Shown piece by piece: positions 47,539 through 59,264 of a stretch of 64,000 bases of DNA (the first letter of the stretch is position 1; every line of letters begins with the position of its first letter). The notes below the pieces were generated by a model that was given only the letters and a program-made list of their open reading frames with translations, did not search any database and was not told the DNA's origin. The translations under genes and the position numbers were made by a program. Source of the stretch: Leucobacter sp. CX169 (GTDB lineage: Bacteria; Actinomycetota; Actinomycetes; Actinomycetales; Microbacteriaceae); assembly GCF_017161405.1 (NCBI RefSeq), contig NZ_CP071051.1, positions 1,860,001 through 1,924,000 on the forward strand, read 5' to 3'.

Positions 47539-48027
47539 CTACGGTCGCCAGTCCGCACGTTCGAGCGCGAGGTCACCGATGGGATTGACACCGGGACCGG
47601 CCGCGAGCGCGTGTCCGATGAGCGCGTGCAGGCACTTCACGCGGGTCGGCATTCCCCCGGCGCTCACTCCGTGCAGCTCGGGCACCTCGCCGACGGTCTC
47701 ACGGTCAGCGATGTATGCCAAGTGCGCGGCAGCATACTTCGCGCGCAGTTCCTCGTCGTCCTGCAGCATCTGGTTGAACTCCACCATGACGCCCTCGGCC
47801 TCGAGGCGCGAGGCGGCGGTGACCGCACCCGGGTGGCTCAGGTAATAGAACGTGGGGAACGGGGTGCCGTCGTCCAGACGGGGCGCCGTCGCGACGACGG
47901 TGGGCTCGCCGGTGCGCGTGCGCGCGGCGATGCCAACGACTCCGCGAGCCTGGCGACCAAGCTGCTCACTCACGGCCGCAATGTCGGCCTCGGTGGGCTC
48001 GGGCAAGGGCAGGGGCAGCCTGGTCAT
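47539..48027 (-). CDS. DUF501 family protein
   Basis: A 162-residue protein with the DUF501 marks GGMPTRVKCLHALIGHALA and TFYYLSHPGAVTAASRLEAEGVM. In actinobacteria it follows ftsB and eno, as here; its ATG overlaps the ftsB stop. Biochemical function is unknown. Confidence 0.9.
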   Translation of the reverse strand: MTRLPLPLPEPTEADIAAVSEQLGRQARGVVGIAARTRTGEPTVVATAPRLDDGTPFPTFYYLSHPGAVTAASRLEAEGVMVEFNQMLQDDEELRAKYAAAHLAYIADRETVGEVPELHGVSAGGMPTRVKCLHALIGHALAAGPGVNPIGDLALERADWRP

Positions 48028-48527
48028 TTCGATGTCTCCTTCGTCCCTGACGCAGCAGGGGGTATGTCACCGGACGCATCGTCCGGAGTGTGGCCCGTGG
48101 TGCCGGCAATCAGCACCGACGACACCAAAGTCTTTGCCCAGTTCCGCTCAACGGCGGTGAGCTCGGCGCTCGGGACGTCATCTGAGCCGTCCGGGATCAC
48201 GACATCGTCGATCACGCTGAGCTGGGTCTCGCCCGGCAGCACGTAGAACAGTCGGTCCCGCGCCTGGGCGCGAATATAGGCCGGGTCTTTCCATTTCACG
48301 CGCTCTTGGTCGATCGTCTCGACCGATTCGCGGTGCAGCCGGACGCTTTCGCGCAACTCGGAAATCTCACGGCGCTGCTGCACGAACGTCGACACGCTCG
48401 GGCTCACGATCACCGCACCGGCGATCGTGAGCCCGACGAGCATGAGAGTAAACCCGCTGAAGCGGAGGCTGCCCAGCCATTCGGCGACATCCTCCCGCGC
48501 GCGTCGACCTCTCGGCTCCCGTGTCAT
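48024..48527 (-). CDS. FtsB/DivIC-type septum formation initiator
   Basis: A 167-residue bitopic protein: a basic cytoplasmic N-terminus, one membrane helix (about residues 20-45), then a coiled coil (FVQQRREISELRESVRLHRESVETIDQ-type heptads) and DPAYIRAQARDRLFYVLPGE, the DivIC domain. It links divisome proteins FtsL and FtsQ at the septum. Lies 15 bases after enolase. Confidence 0.93.
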   Translation of the reverse strand: MTREPRGRRAREDVAEWLGSLRFSGFTLMLVGLTIAGAVIVSPSVSTFVQQRREISELRESVRLHRESVETIDQERVKWKDPAYIRAQARDRLFYVLPGETQLSVIDDVVIPDGSDDVPSAELTAVERNWAKTLVSSVLIAGTTGHTPDDASGDIPPAASGTKETSK

Positions 48528-48542
48528 CGGTTCGTGGGCTGC

Positions 48543-49859
<1,317 letters not shown>

Positions 49860-49926
49860 TCAGGCAGAAAATGCCGTCCCCGGTAGTGTACCGGGCGCAC
49901 ACTGACACTCGCCTCGCGCGGCGCGC

Positions 49927-50346
49927 CTACGCGGCCTCCATGCCGGCTGCGGCCGCCTCCATGTCCATGAAGAAGAACTCGAGGATGTTGCCGTCCGGGT
50001 CCTCGACCGCGCGGCCATACATGAACCCGAGATCCTGCGTCTCGCCGGTCAGCGCGCCCCCGTGCGAGAGCGCCGCATCGACGATTGCGTCAACCGCCAC
50101 CTTCGAATCACGGCTGAACGCGGTGCGCACCTGCGTGAACTGTGCGGGGTCAGCGATCGGCTTTCCGCCAAAGCTGTCGAAGAACTCGGGGAGCAGCATC
50201 ATGAAGTAGATCTCGCCGCTCCAGATCACACAGATCGCGTTTTCGTCGGAGAACTGCGGGTTGATCGTGCAGCCGAGCGCCTCGTAAAAGGTCTGCGAAC
50301 GCGCGAGATCACGAGTGGTGAGATTGACGAACACTTGACTGGTCAC
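49927..50346 (-). CDS. VOC/glyoxalase-family protein
   Basis: The start is GTG 50346 with AAGGAGG close upstream. The 139-residue protein has the beta-alpha-beta-beta-beta vicinal-oxygen-chelate pattern (FVNLTTRDLARSQTFYEALG and EDPDGNILEFFFMDM), as in glyoxalase-like or bleomycin-resistance proteins. Substrate unknown. The end is Ala- and Met-rich. Confidence 0.85.
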   Translation of the reverse strand: MTSQVFVNLTTRDLARSQTFYEALGCTINPQFSDENAICVIWSGEIYFMMLLPEFFDSFGGKPIADPAQFTQVRTAFSRDSKVAVDAIVDAALSHGGALTGETQDLGFMYGRAVEDPDGNILEFFFMDMEAAAAGMEAA

Positions 50347-50464
50347 GTGGCCTCCTTGCCGGGCGACGCGGTCCGCGCCGATGCCCACCATCGTGCTCCC
50401 TTGGTGGCCCACGGTCAAGAGGTTTGGCTGATCCCGCCGGGTTTCCCAGGGGCGCGTTCCCCCG

Positions 50465-50478
50465 GGCAGGATCCTGCC
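50465..50478. repeat. Full palindrome GGCAGGATCCTGCC, copy 2
   Basis: Lies two bases beyond the hisS stop codon, in the gap before the VOC gene. Confidence 0.9.
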
Positions 50479-50479
50479 G

Positions 50480-51772
50480 CTAGACCTCTCGAAGCTCGAG
50501 CGCGGCCGCGTCGCTCACACCCGCACGCACCGACGCAAAGCGCGTGAAACCCGCGTCCCGGATGCGCGCGAGCAGCGTCTTCATATTCTTCTGGCGCTTC
50601 TCGAGACGCACGCGGTGCCCGCGACTCACGAGCTCCCGCTTGATCGCCGCGAGGTCGGCAGGAGCCGCGTCGGCGTCGTAGACGAGGGCGATCGACTCGG
50701 GGCCGATCTCGCCCGGCACGTCGATCAGGTCGACGACGCGCTCAAAGCCGATCGAGAAGCCGGCGGCCGGCACGTCCTCGCCGAGGAAGCGGCCGATCAT
50801 GCCGTCGTAACGGCCGCCGCCGCCCACCGAGCTGCCCGAGCCCGGGTGCGCGATCTCGTAGATCGTGCCGGTGTAGTAGCCCATGCCGCGCACGAGCGAC
50901 GGGTCGAAGCGGACGGTCACGCCGTTTGGGAGCGCCCCTTCCAGGGCGGCGCCAAGCTCGGCGAGGCTGGCGACGCCCTCCTCAGCTGCCCCCGCGGGCA
51001 GGACCCCGCGAATTGCCTGCTCGGTGAGCGGAATTCCGTCGCCCTCGAGGCGCGGCGCGATGTCGTTCAGGACGGAGCCGATGCTCGCTGCCGCCGCCGC
51101 GTCGATTTCGGCGAGCTCGGCAACCACGCCCTCGGCGCCAATCTTGTCGAGCTTGTCGATCGTGATGAGCGCGCGCTCGTGCGTGTCGGCGGCGAAGCCG
51201 CAGTGCTCGAGGAGGCCGAAGAGGATGCGGCGGTCGTTCACGCGGATGACGCAGCCGTTGAGGCCGAGGGCCGCCAACGCCTCGCTCGTCGCGGTGACGA
51301 GCTCGACCTCAGCCAGCAGGCCGGACTCGCCAATGATGTCGATGTCAGCCTGGACGAACTGGCGGTAGCGCCCCTTCTGCGGGCGCTCGGCGCGCCAGAC
51401 CGGGGCGATCTGCAGCGAACGGAAGACGGGCGGCAGTTGGGCGCGGTTGGTCGCGTAGTAGCGCGCGAGCGGCACGGTGAGGTCGAAGCGGAGGCCCAAG
51501 TCGGCGAGCTGCTCGACCTCGCCCGCCTCGGTTGCTGCGGCGAGCGCCTCGGGCGTGATCCCGCGCTTCAGGATGGAGAAGGACAGCTTCTCGTTGTCCC
51601 CGCCCAGGCCGGAGTGCAGGCGCGCGTGATCCTCGACCACGGGCGTCTCGATCTCGTCGAAGCCGTTCGCGCGGTACACGCCGCGGATCACGCCGAGCGC
51701 GTGTTCGCGCCGCGCCTTGTCGGCGGGGAGGAAATCGCGCATGCCACGGGGAGGGTGTACCTGGGTTGCCAT
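50480..51772 (-). CDS. hisS: Histidine-tRNA ligase
   Basis: A 430-residue class II synthetase from ATG 51772, nine bases after GGAAGA. Motif 2 is IAPVWRAERPQKGRYRQFVQ; the histidine loop reads FDPSLVRGMGYYTG; motif 3 is AAGFSIGFERV. It charges tRNA-His. No T-box leader is visible upstream. Confidence 0.96.
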   Translation of the reverse strand: MATQVHPPRGMRDFLPADKARREHALGVIRGVYRANGFDEIETPVVEDHARLHSGLGGDNEKLSFSILKRGITPEALAAATEAGEVEQLADLGLRFDLTVPLARYYATNRAQLPPVFRSLQIAPVWRAERPQKGRYRQFVQADIDIIGESGLLAEVELVTATSEALAALGLNGCVIRVNDRRILFGLLEHCGFAADTHERALITIDKLDKIGAEGVVAELAEIDAAAAASIGSVLNDIAPRLEGDGIPLTEQAIRGVLPAGAAEEGVASLAELGAALEGALPNGVTVRFDPSLVRGMGYYTGTIYEIAHPGSGSSVGGGGRYDGMIGRFLGEDVPAAGFSIGFERVVDLIDVPGEIGPESIALVYDADAAPADLAAIKRELVSRGHRVRLEKRQKNMKTLLARIRDAGFTRFASVRAGVSDAAALELREV

Positions 51773-51889
51773 GGAGAACATTCTTCCATGAGCGGACACT
51801 GCGAATGGTCCGAACGGACTACCCGTTGCCCGAACGAACAACGCAGTCCCCCAAACGGGGAGTTGACCGCGCGCTACCCGGAATGCTCG

Positions 51890-52597
51890 CTACACATCCG
51901 GCAGCACCCGGGCGGCCATGCGGTCGACGGCGCCTCTGAGCGCGCGGTCAGGGTCGACCCCTGCCGCGTTCGCCCGGGAGACGAGCGCGAGCATCGCGTC
52001 GCCAATTCCCACCTCGGCGATGCGGCGCTCGTCGGGCCCCACGGCATGCGCGAGCGGGTCACCCACGACCCCGGCTCCAGCGGACGGGTCGAGCAGTCGC
52101 GCGCGCTTCAGCCGCTCCACGACCTTCGCCGCGCGCGCAAGCGTCGGCATGCCCGCCGGAATCCCGTCGAGCGCACCCCGACTGCCCCGGGTCTCCCCCG
52201 CGGCGTCCTCCTTGAGGCGCTCCCACTCGGCGTTGAGTTCTTCGACCGACATGTACCCTCGCTCGCCAAAGACGTGCGGGTGACGCGCGATGAGCTTCTC
52301 GTTGAGCGCGCTCGCCACGCTCTCGAGCGAGTACCCCTCTCCGTCGCGCTCGGCGATCGCCGCGTGAAACAGCACCTGGTAAAGCACATCTCCGAGCTCG
52401 CCCGACACCTCGGCGGCGGGCCGGTCCCGTTCGATTGAGTCGATGAACTCCGCGGCCTCCTCCACGAGGAAGGGGGTGAGCGACTCGTGGGTCTGCACAC
52501 CGTGCCAGGCGCAGCCGTCTGGCGCCGCCAGCCTCCGCACCGTTTCGCGCACTTGGTCGAGGGGATCCTGGTGGGTATTGCCTGCTCCATCACGCAT
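51890..52597 (-). CDS. mazG: MazG nucleoside triphosphate pyrophosphohydrolase
   Basis: A 235-residue protein with MazG metal motifs EEAAEF and GELGDVLYQVLFH (about 46-75) and a HPHVFGERGY segment. MazG hydrolyses NTPs and dNTPs, limiting mutagenic or signalling nucleotides. The DUF559 gene ends nine bases upstream, so they may share a transcript. Confidence 0.93.
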   Translation of the reverse strand: MRDGAGNTHQDPLDQVRETVRRLAAPDGCAWHGVQTHESLTPFLVEEAAEFIDSIERDRPAAEVSGELGDVLYQVLFHAAIAERDGEGYSLESVASALNEKLIARHPHVFGERGYMSVEELNAEWERLKEDAAGETRGSRGALDGIPAGMPTLARAAKVVERLKRARLLDPSAGAGVVGDPLAHAVGPDERRIAEVGIGDAMLALVSRANAAGVDPDRALRGAVDRMAARVLPDV

Positions 52598-52606
52598 ATT
52601 GGCATG

Positions 52607-53539
52607 CTATCGCGCCCCCTTGGCAGTCTCGATGGAGCGCGCGAGCCGACCGAGAAACGGCGCAGGATCCCGGAGGTCCCGGGCGACCACCCGCAGCACG
52701 CGCCACCCGGCATCGGTCATCCGCTCCCAGCGTTCGACGTCTCTTCGCGCCTGAGACTCGCCGCCAGTGAAGTGATATTGGCCCTCGTACTCGATCGCGA
52801 TCTGCAGCGCGTCATAGCCGAGGTCCGCGTGGAGGTCGCCACCGCTGACTGGCACCGGGCAGTTCGTGCGGGGCTCGGGCAGTCCACCGCCGACGATGAT
52901 GAGGCGCAGCTGGGTCTCGGCCGGCGAGTCCACTCCGGTCCGAATCTTCGGGATCGCGAGCGTCAGGCTTCGTATGCCGCGAGAGCCGCGGTGCCGGATC
53001 ATGGCCGCGCGGATCCTGCCGAAACTGCTCGGCGCGGCCGCCTTCCACCCGGCACCGGTGTGTCGCTCGCTGACGAGGAAGTCGCCGATCGCGACGAGCT
53101 GCCCGTGCGGCAGGATCGAGCCGAGCAGGCACCAGGTGTCCTCGGGGGAAGCGACGGGGAGGCCGCGGAGCTGTTGGATGCGGACGCGGCCGGCCGTGAC
53201 GGAGTGCCCCGCAATCTCTGGCCGCCGCGGCGCGCGGCGAGGGTGGATAGAGCAAATGTCCAGGAGGTTTGGCTCCTCACCAAAACTCGGCATGCCCCAC
53301 AGGCTCGCGGCCGTGCGGCGGGAGAAAAACTGGTCGGGAGACAACACCGGCAGCATCGATCGGCATCGTCCGTCGATCGTTTTCAAATCGATCTCGCTCG
53401 TCGGCGGGATCACGATTCCATGCGCAGGACGTGCGATGTCCCCAAGATAGAGCCGCCGGGCGGGAACCCCGGCCCGTAGGAGGTCACGCACTCGGTAGGA
53501 GGGACCGTCGAGTGGCGGGAAGGCGGAACGCTTCGTCAT
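52607..53539 (-). CDS. DUF559-domain protein, second copy
   Basis: A 310-residue protein. The N-terminal part (LRAGVPARRLYLGDIARPAHGI) is antitoxin-like; the C-terminal 100 residues hold the Vsr-like core (HADLGYDALQIAIEYEGQYH, then DVERWERMTDAGWRVLRV). This core keeps the acidic YEG and Q-x-H pattern. It lies directly upstream of mazG and differs strongly in sequence from the DUF559 protein at 20846. Function unknown. Confidence 0.72.
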   Translation of the reverse strand: MTKRSAFPPLDGPSYRVRDLLRAGVPARRLYLGDIARPAHGIVIPPTSEIDLKTIDGRCRSMLPVLSPDQFFSRRTAASLWGMPSFGEEPNLLDICSIHPRRAPRRPEIAGHSVTAGRVRIQQLRGLPVASPEDTWCLLGSILPHGQLVAIGDFLVSERHTGAGWKAAAPSSFGRIRAAMIRHRGSRGIRSLTLAIPKIRTGVDSPAETQLRLIIVGGGLPEPRTNCPVPVSGGDLHADLGYDALQIAIEYEGQYHFTGGESQARRDVERWERMTDAGWRVLRVVARDLRDPAPFLGRLARSIETAKGAR

Positions 53540-53815
53540 TCAGCAACTGTGCGTCACCCATCACGCCCACGGCAGGAGAAATCGAATCTGTGGATAACTC
53601 GAGACCCCGTCGGCGCTCCTGTCGCGCGTCAATTCGTTTCGATGCGTCACATCCTTGCGGTCCTGGGGTACCGCACCCGTACTTTGCGTCAACTCGATAG
53701 ATATTGACGCGTCGACGATTGGGGCGGAAGCCAGCCACACCGAGACCGCTGCCGCGGCGCGCTTCGCCCGCCTTGCCCACAGCTGGGCAGGGCAAGTTCT
53801 CCGCGAAAAGCAGCG
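53540..53815. other. Noncoding gap between mfd and the DUF559 gene
   Basis: No gene is visible. It holds an inverted repeat GCGTCAA-N11-TTGACGC (53686-53710) that may be an operator, and CTTGCCC/GGGCAAG (53772-53796) close to the mfd stop that may be a weak terminator. Several further GCGTCA(A) motifs lie nearby. Confidence 0.5.
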
Positions 53816-56800
53816 TTAGGCGGTGGGGGCAGCGGCCGGAGCCGGCTCCTCCAGGATCGTCTCAAAGACCCGGCCCACCCAGGCCACCACGTCGCCGTCC
53901 TCGGCCGAAGCCGGCCCTCGCCGCAGGCCGACCCCGGCGAGCGGACTCGAGCCCGGGCCACGGCCAGCGAGCACCGCGGGAAGCGGAATCGAAATCACCG
54001 AGGGCGACACCACCTTCGATCCCGGGTACATGCGCGACAGGCGCATCACCCGCGACTCGGGAAGCGACACCGGCTCGAGGCGCAGCGACGGACCGGCGGC
54101 AACCACTTTGGAGAGACCCAGGCGCGAGGCGCGACGGCGCAGTGCCGACACCTCAGCCAGGCGGGTGACCTCCTCGGGCGGCGCACCGTATCGGTCCGTC
54201 AGCTCCTCAAGCACCAGCGACACGTGATCCTCCGGCGCGTGCGGGTGCGAGGCAGCCGAGAACTTTTGGTACGCCTCGAGGCGCAGGCGCTCGCTCTCGA
54301 CGTAGTGCTCGGGGATGTGCGCGTCGACGGGCAGCTCGAGCACCAGCTCGTTCGAGCCCGACACGTCCTCCCCCTTAAACGTGCTCACGGCCTCGCCGAT
54401 CATGCGCAGATACAGGTCGAAGCCAACACCCGCAATGTGCCCCGACTGCTGCCCGCCGAGGAGGTTGCCCGCGCCGCGCAGCTCGAGGTCCTTGAGCGCG
54501 ACCTGCATACCGGCCCCAAGCTCGTTGTTCGTCGCAATCGTCTCGAGCCGTTCGTGGGCGGTTTCGGTGAGCACCTTGTCAGCGTCGTACAGGAAGTAGG
54601 CGTATGCCCGCTCGCGGCTGCGCCCCACGCGCCCACGCAGCTGGTGCAGCTGGCTCAGGCCGTACCGGTCGGCCTGATCGATGATGATCGTGTTCGCGTT
54701 TGCGATGTCGAGGCCGGTCTCGACGATCGTGGTCGACACGAGCACGTCGTACTTGCGCTCATAGAAGTCGACGACCACCTGCTCGAGCTGGTGCTCGTTC
54801 ATCTTTCCGTGCGCCACGGCGATGCGCGCATCGGGCACGAGCTCGGCGAGCTGCGCCGCGATGCGGTTGATCGACGACACCCGGTTGTGCACGAAGAACA
54901 CCTGGCCCTCGCGCAGCATCTCGCGCCGGATCGCGGCCGAGATCTGCTTGTCGCTGCGCGGCCCAACAAACGTCAGGATCGGATGGCGGTCCTCGGGCGC
55001 CGTCGCCAGCGTCGACATTTCGCGAATGCCGGTCACCGCCATCTCCAGCGTGCGCGGGATGGGCGTCGCGCTCATCGCGAGGATGTCGACGTTCGTCTTG
55101 AGCTTCTTGAGCGAGTCCTTGTGCTCGACGCCGAAGCGCTGCTCCTCGTCGACCACCAGCAGCCCGAGATCGCGGTAGCGCACGCTGTCGGTCAACAGCC
55201 GGTGGGTGCCGATCACGACGTCGACGGTGCCCGCGGCGAGGCCATCGAGGGTCTCGCGAGATTCCTTTTCCGTCTGGAAGCGGCTGAGCGCACGCAGCTG
55301 CACCGGGAACCCGGCGAAGCGACTCTGGAACGTCTCCATGTGCTGCTTCACCAGCAGCGTCGTCGGCACCAGCACGGCGACCTGCTTGCCGTCCTGCACC
55401 GCCTTGAACGCGGCCCGGATCGCGATCTCCGTCTTGCCGAAGCCGACGTCACCCGAGACGAGACGGTCCATCGGGACGGGCGACTCCATGTCCTTCTTGA
55501 CCTCGTCGATCGTGGTGAGCTGATCGATCGTCTCGGCGTAGGGGAAGGCTTCCTCGAGCTCGTGCTGCCAGGGAGTGTCGGGCGAGAAGGCGTGTCCGCG
55601 AGACGCCATGCGCGCCGAATAGAGCTTCACGAGCTCGACCGCGATGTCGCGGACCGCACTGCGCGCCTTCTTCTTCGCGTTGGCCCAGTCCGAGCCGCCC
55701 ATCTTGGATAGCGGTGGGGACTCGCCGCCCACGTAGCGCGAGAGCTGATCGAGCTGGTCGGTCGGCACGTAGAGCTTGTCGGAGGGCATGCCGCGCTTAG
55801 TCGACGCATACTCAATCACGAGGTACTCGCGCAACGACTTGGTGGCGCCCTTGCCGATGCCGTTCGGCACGAGACGCTGCGTGAGTTCCACAAAGCGGCC
55901 GATGCCGTGCGCCTCGTGCACGACGTGGTCACCAGGGATCAGCTGCAGCGGGTCGACGACGTTGCGGCCGCGGCGCTTGGCGAGCTTCGTGGGGCGGCCG
56001 GCCTGGCCACTGACGGCACGCCCGAAGAACTCGGCCTCGCTCGCAAGCACCAGCCGCGCCTCGGGGCTCTCGAACCCGACCCAAGCGGTGCCGGTCGTCA
56101 CGTACGCGACGCCGGGCTCGAACTCCTCGGGTACCCGGTCAACGATGCGCGCCGCGAGGCCCGCCTCGGCAATCAGGTCGCGAGCGCGCTCGACGAGGCC
56201 CGCGCCCTGCGCGGTGACGACGGTGCGCCACCCCTCGGCGAGCCGCGCCGCAATGTGCTCGATCGCGGCCTGCGCAGGCTCGCTCCGCGCGGGCGGCGAC
56301 GGCACCGCTCCCCCGCGCACCACGACGTAGCCGTGCGCCTCCGCGACGGTGTCGTCGGTGATGCCCTCGAAATTGCTGTCCGCGTCGCTCGCCGCTCCGT
56401 CGGCCTCGGCCACACCGGCAGGCGCAGGATCCGCGCTACCGGCCTGCGCCCCGACCTGTCGGGCGGGGCCGGCGCTGGCCAGCGCGTCGGCTTCTTCGTC
56501 GCGCACAAACTTCGAGAGCGTCCACCACGGGCGCTGACGAGATGCGGCGCGTACCTCGGCCATGGTGAGTAGGCCGCTGTCGTCGACCGGGATGGGCGAC
56601 TGCGCGCCCGCCGTCGCGGCGCCCCAGGCGGCCTCGAGGAACTCGCGGTTCGCCTCGGCGAGGTGCACCGCACGCATCGCGACGCGCTCCGGAGAGAGCA
56701 CGACGACGGCTCCGCCCTCGGGCAGCAGACCGGTCAGCGGGGCGAGCCCGGGCACGAGCTGTGGGATCAGGCTCTCCATACCCTCAACCGCGATGCCCTG

Positions 56801-57595
56801 ACTGATCTTCTCGAGCATTCCAGCGATCGTGGGGAGCTGCGGGATGAGCGCCGCCGCGCGTTCACGCACCGCGTCGGTAAGCAGCAGCTCGCGGGCGGGC
56901 GGGAGCACGATCTCGGGTACAGCGTCGCCGGCTGAGCGCTGGTCTCCGACCGAGAAGCGGCGGATATCGTCGACGTCATCGCCGAAGAAATCGATGCGGA
57001 CGGCCTGCTCGGCGGTCGGCGAGAACACATCGAGGATCCCGCCGCGGACGGCGAACTCGCCGCGGCGCGTGACCATGTCGACGCGCGTGTAGGCCAGGTC
57101 GACGAGCTCGCGCGAGATCGATTCGAGGCCGATCGATGAGGCACCGGCGCGCAGCACGATGCGGCGATCGTGCGCGACCTGGGGCGAGACCGGCTGCAGG
57201 ACCGCGCGGACCGAGGCGACCATGAGCAGCGGCGCGGCCGTGCCATCATGCTCGCGCAGCATGCGGAGCGCGGCGGAGCGGCGCCCGACGGTCTCGGCGC
57301 TCGGGCTCAACCGCTCGTGCGGCAGCGTCTCCCAGGCGGGGAACTCGACGGTGGCCGCGTCGGGCAAGATCGAGCCGAGCGCCTCGCGCAGGGCGTCCGC
57401 CTCGCGGCTCGTTGCCGCGACCACGAGCAGTGGCCCGGTATCCCCGGCAAGACGGCGGCGGCCGATGAGGCCGGCAATCAGGGGGGCGCGCAGGCCTTCG
57501 TCGACCGAGAAGTCGGCGTCACCGGCCGACTGATCCAGCGCGCGAGCGAATGACTCGGACGACTCGAGCGCTCGCTCGATACCGGCGAGGCTCAT
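53816..57595 (-). CDS. mfd: Transcription-repair coupling factor Mfd
   Basis: A 1259-residue protein. It has UvrB-like N-terminal modules, a CarD-like RNA-polymerase-binding domain at about 560-640 ([20 protein letters not shown]), a RecG-like helicase with [11 protein letters not shown] and VVDEEQRFG, and the C-terminal TRCF domain. It removes stalled RNA polymerase and recruits UvrA. The start overlaps the pth stop by four bases. An Ala- and Asp-rich insert near residues 385-410 is not conserved-looking. Confidence 0.97.
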   Translation of the reverse strand: MSLAGIERALESSESFARALDQSAGDADFSVDEGLRAPLIAGLIGRRRLAGDTGPLLVVAATSREADALREALGSILPDAATVEFPAWETLPHERLSPSAETVGRRSAALRMLREHDGTAAPLLMVASVRAVLQPVSPQVAHDRRIVLRAGASSIGLESISRELVDLAYTRVDMVTRRGEFAVRGGILDVFSPTAEQAVRIDFFGDDVDDIRRFSVGDQRSAGDAVPEIVLPPARELLLTDAVRERAAALIPQLPTIAGMLEKISQGIAVEGMESLIPQLVPGLAPLTGLLPEGGAVVVLSPERVAMRAVHLAEANREFLEAAWGAATAGAQSPIPVDDSGLLTMAEVRAASRQRPWWTLSKFVRDEEADALASAGPARQVGAQAGSADPAPAGVAEADGAASDADSNFEGITDDTVAEAHGYVVVRGGAVPSPPARSEPAQAAIEHIAARLAEGWRTVVTAQGAGLVERARDLIAEAGLAARIVDRVPEEFEPGVAYVTTGTAWVGFESPEARLVLASEAEFFGRAVSGQAGRPTKLAKRRGRNVVDPLQLIPGDHVVHEAHGIGRFVELTQRLVPNGIGKGATKSLREYLVIEYASTKRGMPSDKLYVPTDQLDQLSRYVGGESPPLSKMGGSDWANAKKKARSAVRDIAVELVKLYSARMASRGHAFSPDTPWQHELEEAFPYAETIDQLTTIDEVKKDMESPVPMDRLVSGDVGFGKTEIAIRAAFKAVQDGKQVAVLVPTTLLVKQHMETFQSRFAGFPVQLRALSRFQTEKESRETLDGLAAGTVDVVIGTHRLLTDSVRYRDLGLLVVDEEQRFGVEHKDSLKKLKTNVDILAMSATPIPRTLEMAVTGIREMSTLATAPEDRHPILTFVGPRSDKQISAAIRREMLREGQVFFVHNRVSSINRIAAQLAELVPDARIAVAHGKMNEHQLEQVVVDFYERKYDVLVSTTIVETGLDIANANTIIIDQADRYGLSQLHQLRGRVGRSRERAYAYFLYDADKVLTETAHERLETIATNNELGAGMQVALKDLELRGAGNLLGGQQSGHIAGVGFDLYLRMIGEAVSTFKGEDVSGSNELVLELPVDAHIPEHYVESERLRLEAYQKFSAASHPHAPEDHVSLVLEELTDRYGAPPEEVTRLAEVSALRRRASRLGLSKVVAAGPSLRLEPVSLPESRVMRLSRMYPGSKVVSPSVISIPLPAVLAGRGPGSSPLAGVGLRRGPASAEDGDVVAWVGRVFETILEEPAPAAAPTA

Positions 57596-58182
57596 GCGCC
57601 CGCCTTGCCATGGAAACGCTGCTGGGTGGCGAGCAGCCCCTCACTCACGACCCCCTCGACGGCATCCGCCGCGTCGGCGATCAGGATGGGCAGGTTGTCG
57701 CGCTCAGACGAGGCAAACGGCTTCAGGACGAAGTCGGCGGGATCCTGCCGGCCCGGGGGCCGCCCGATGCCGACCCGCACCCGCACAAACTCGGGGGTAT
57801 CGAGCGCCTTGGCGATATCGCGCAGCCCGTTGTGGCCGCCGTGGCCGCCGCCGATCTTGAGCTTCAGGGAGTCAAAGGGAAGATCGAGCTCGTCGTGCAC
57901 GACGACCAGACGCTCGACCGGTACACCGTAGTACTGAGCGAGGTTCGCGACGGGTCCGCCGGAAAGGTTCATGTAGCTGTTCGGCTTGGCCAGCACGAGC
58001 TTCGGAGCGCCGGGGGCCGTGCGCCCCTCGACCACACGGGCGTTCGCCTGGTGCGCCTTGAACGTGCCACCGATGCGCGAGGCAAGCTCGTCGAGCACCA
58101 TCTGGCCGACATTGTGGCGGGTGTTTTCGTACTTCGCCCCGGGGTTTCCGAGACCGACGATCAACCAGCTGTCCTGCGCCAA
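57592..58182 (-). CDS. pth: Peptidyl-tRNA hydrolase
   Basis: The start is TTG 58182, six bases after AGGAGGAG; the longer open frame to 58377 is noncoding in character. The 196-residue enzyme has [21 protein letters not shown] (catalytic His in TRHN), [19 protein letters not shown] and [10 protein letters not shown]. It recycles peptidyl-tRNA dropped by ribosomes. Coupled to mfd. Confidence 0.95.
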   Translation of the reverse strand: MAQDSWLIVGLGNPGAKYENTRHNVGQMVLDELASRIGGTFKAHQANARVVEGRTAPGAPKLVLAKPNSYMNLSGGPVANLAQYYGVPVERLVVVHDELDLPFDSLKLKIGGGHGGHNGLRDIAKALDTPEFVRVRVGIGRPPGRQDPADFVLKPFASSERDNLPILIADAADAVEGVVSEGLLATQQRFHGKAGA

Positions 58183-58230
58183 GGCGTGCTCCTCCTGAGA
58201 GTCAGATTCAATATTCGGGGCGAGAAACTC

Positions 58231-58244
58231 GGCAGGATCCTGCC
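58231..58244. repeat. Full palindrome GGCAGGATCCTGCC, copy 3
   Basis: Lies in the rplY-pth intergenic region, 49 bp before the pth start. Confidence 0.9.
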
Positions 58245-58336
58245 CATTCTCAAACCTGCCCTGAGAGACAGGTCGAGCCCGCCGGAACCACTCGCGAATA
58301 CTCACGACGGTTCCGACGGGCTCGGGGTGAAGATGA

Positions 58337-58915
58337 TTACTCGGCAGCCTCGGCAGCGTCGTCATCCTCAGCACCACGCGGAGCCGCGATGTGCACGACC
58401 AGCTGCTCAGCCAGGTCGAGGAGCTCGGCGCCCTCGGGCAGCTCGATCTCGCCGGCGTGGATCTGCACGCCAGCCTCGAGGCCCTCGACGTTGATGGTCA
58501 GCGACTCGGGAATCGCGGTTGCGAGCACCAGGAGGCGGACAGTGTTGAGCTCCTGCAGTGCGTTGGCGCCGGCGAACGCGGTGCCTTCCATGTGCACGGG
58601 GATCTCAACCTCAACCTTTTCACCCGTCTGGAGGGCGACGAGGTCGATGTGCTCGATGATCTGACGCACGGGGTCACGCTGTACGTCCTTGACCAGGACG
58701 AGCTGGGCGGCGCCGTCGATCTCCAGCGAGATCAGGGCGTTGGCCTTGCGGACGATCAGGCTGAGCGCGTGGGCGTCAACCGAGACGTGGATCGGGTCCA
58801 TACCGTGGCCGTAGACAACGGCGGGGGTCGATCCGGCAGCGCGGAGCTTGCGCGCCACACCCTTGCCGAACGACTCGCGGTTGGTCGCGACGAGCTTGCT
58901 GATTTCGGTGCTCAT
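58337..58915 (-). CDS. rplY: 50S ribosomal protein L25 (Ctc type)
   Basis: A 192-residue two-domain form: the 5S rRNA-binding N-terminal domain ([20 protein letters not shown]) and the beta-rich C-terminal TL5/Ctc domain, ending in a 15-residue acidic tail. It is the stress-associated longer L25. Upstream of pth, as often in bacteria. Confidence 0.96.
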   Translation of the reverse strand: MSTEISKLVATNRESFGKGVARKLRAAGSTPAVVYGHGMDPIHVSVDAHALSLIVRKANALISLEIDGAAQLVLVKDVQRDPVRQIIEHIDLVALQTGEKVEVEIPVHMEGTAFAGANALQELNTVRLLVLATAIPESLTINVEGLEAGVQIHAGEIELPEGAELLDLAEQLVVHIAAPRGAEDDDAAEAAE

Positions 58916-59264
58916 AGTGCTTCTCCTAGTCGGGCGCGCGGGCCCGGACAGGGCGGGGTGACCCGCCGGTTCTGGTATCTATCTCTCGCCGGTCGAGGCG
59001 ATCCGAATCTGCCCGCAAAGGTGGCCCGGTCCCGCGTCGATCACGGATGCTTGCGCATCCCTCGCCGAAGTACAGCTGCCAAGTCTACATGGTCTTTGGA
59101 CATCCGTCCTGACCACGAATCCGACCGCAGTCCGGCACCGAGTTTTTCGCGCACGGCCGCCCGAGTCCGGTCCGATGGGCCGCGCCAACTCTGTAAATGC
59201 CCCACTACCCGATACCCTTACCCGGGGGTCAAACGTGATCCAAGATGTAAGGAGTACCTCCCGA
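58916..59264. other. Noncoding region between divergent rplY and gnd
   Basis: No gene is seen. A GGATGC-TTGC-GCATCC hairpin at 59045-59060 would lie in the rplY leader, where ribosomal proteins often autoregulate, though nothing proves that here. TAGACT read on the - strand near 59081-59086 is a possible rplY -10. The gnd side has AAGGAG 10 bases before its ATG. Confidence 0.5.

Noticed and set aside
51773-51889. T-box or attenuator leader before hisS
   Set aside because: The gap has no T-box sequence or antiterminator pair; mazG ends just upstream.
58183-58377. N-terminal extension of Pth from an ATG at 58377
   Set aside because: It would overlap the rplY gene end, is unlike any Pth N-terminus, and a good ribosome site precedes TTG 58182.
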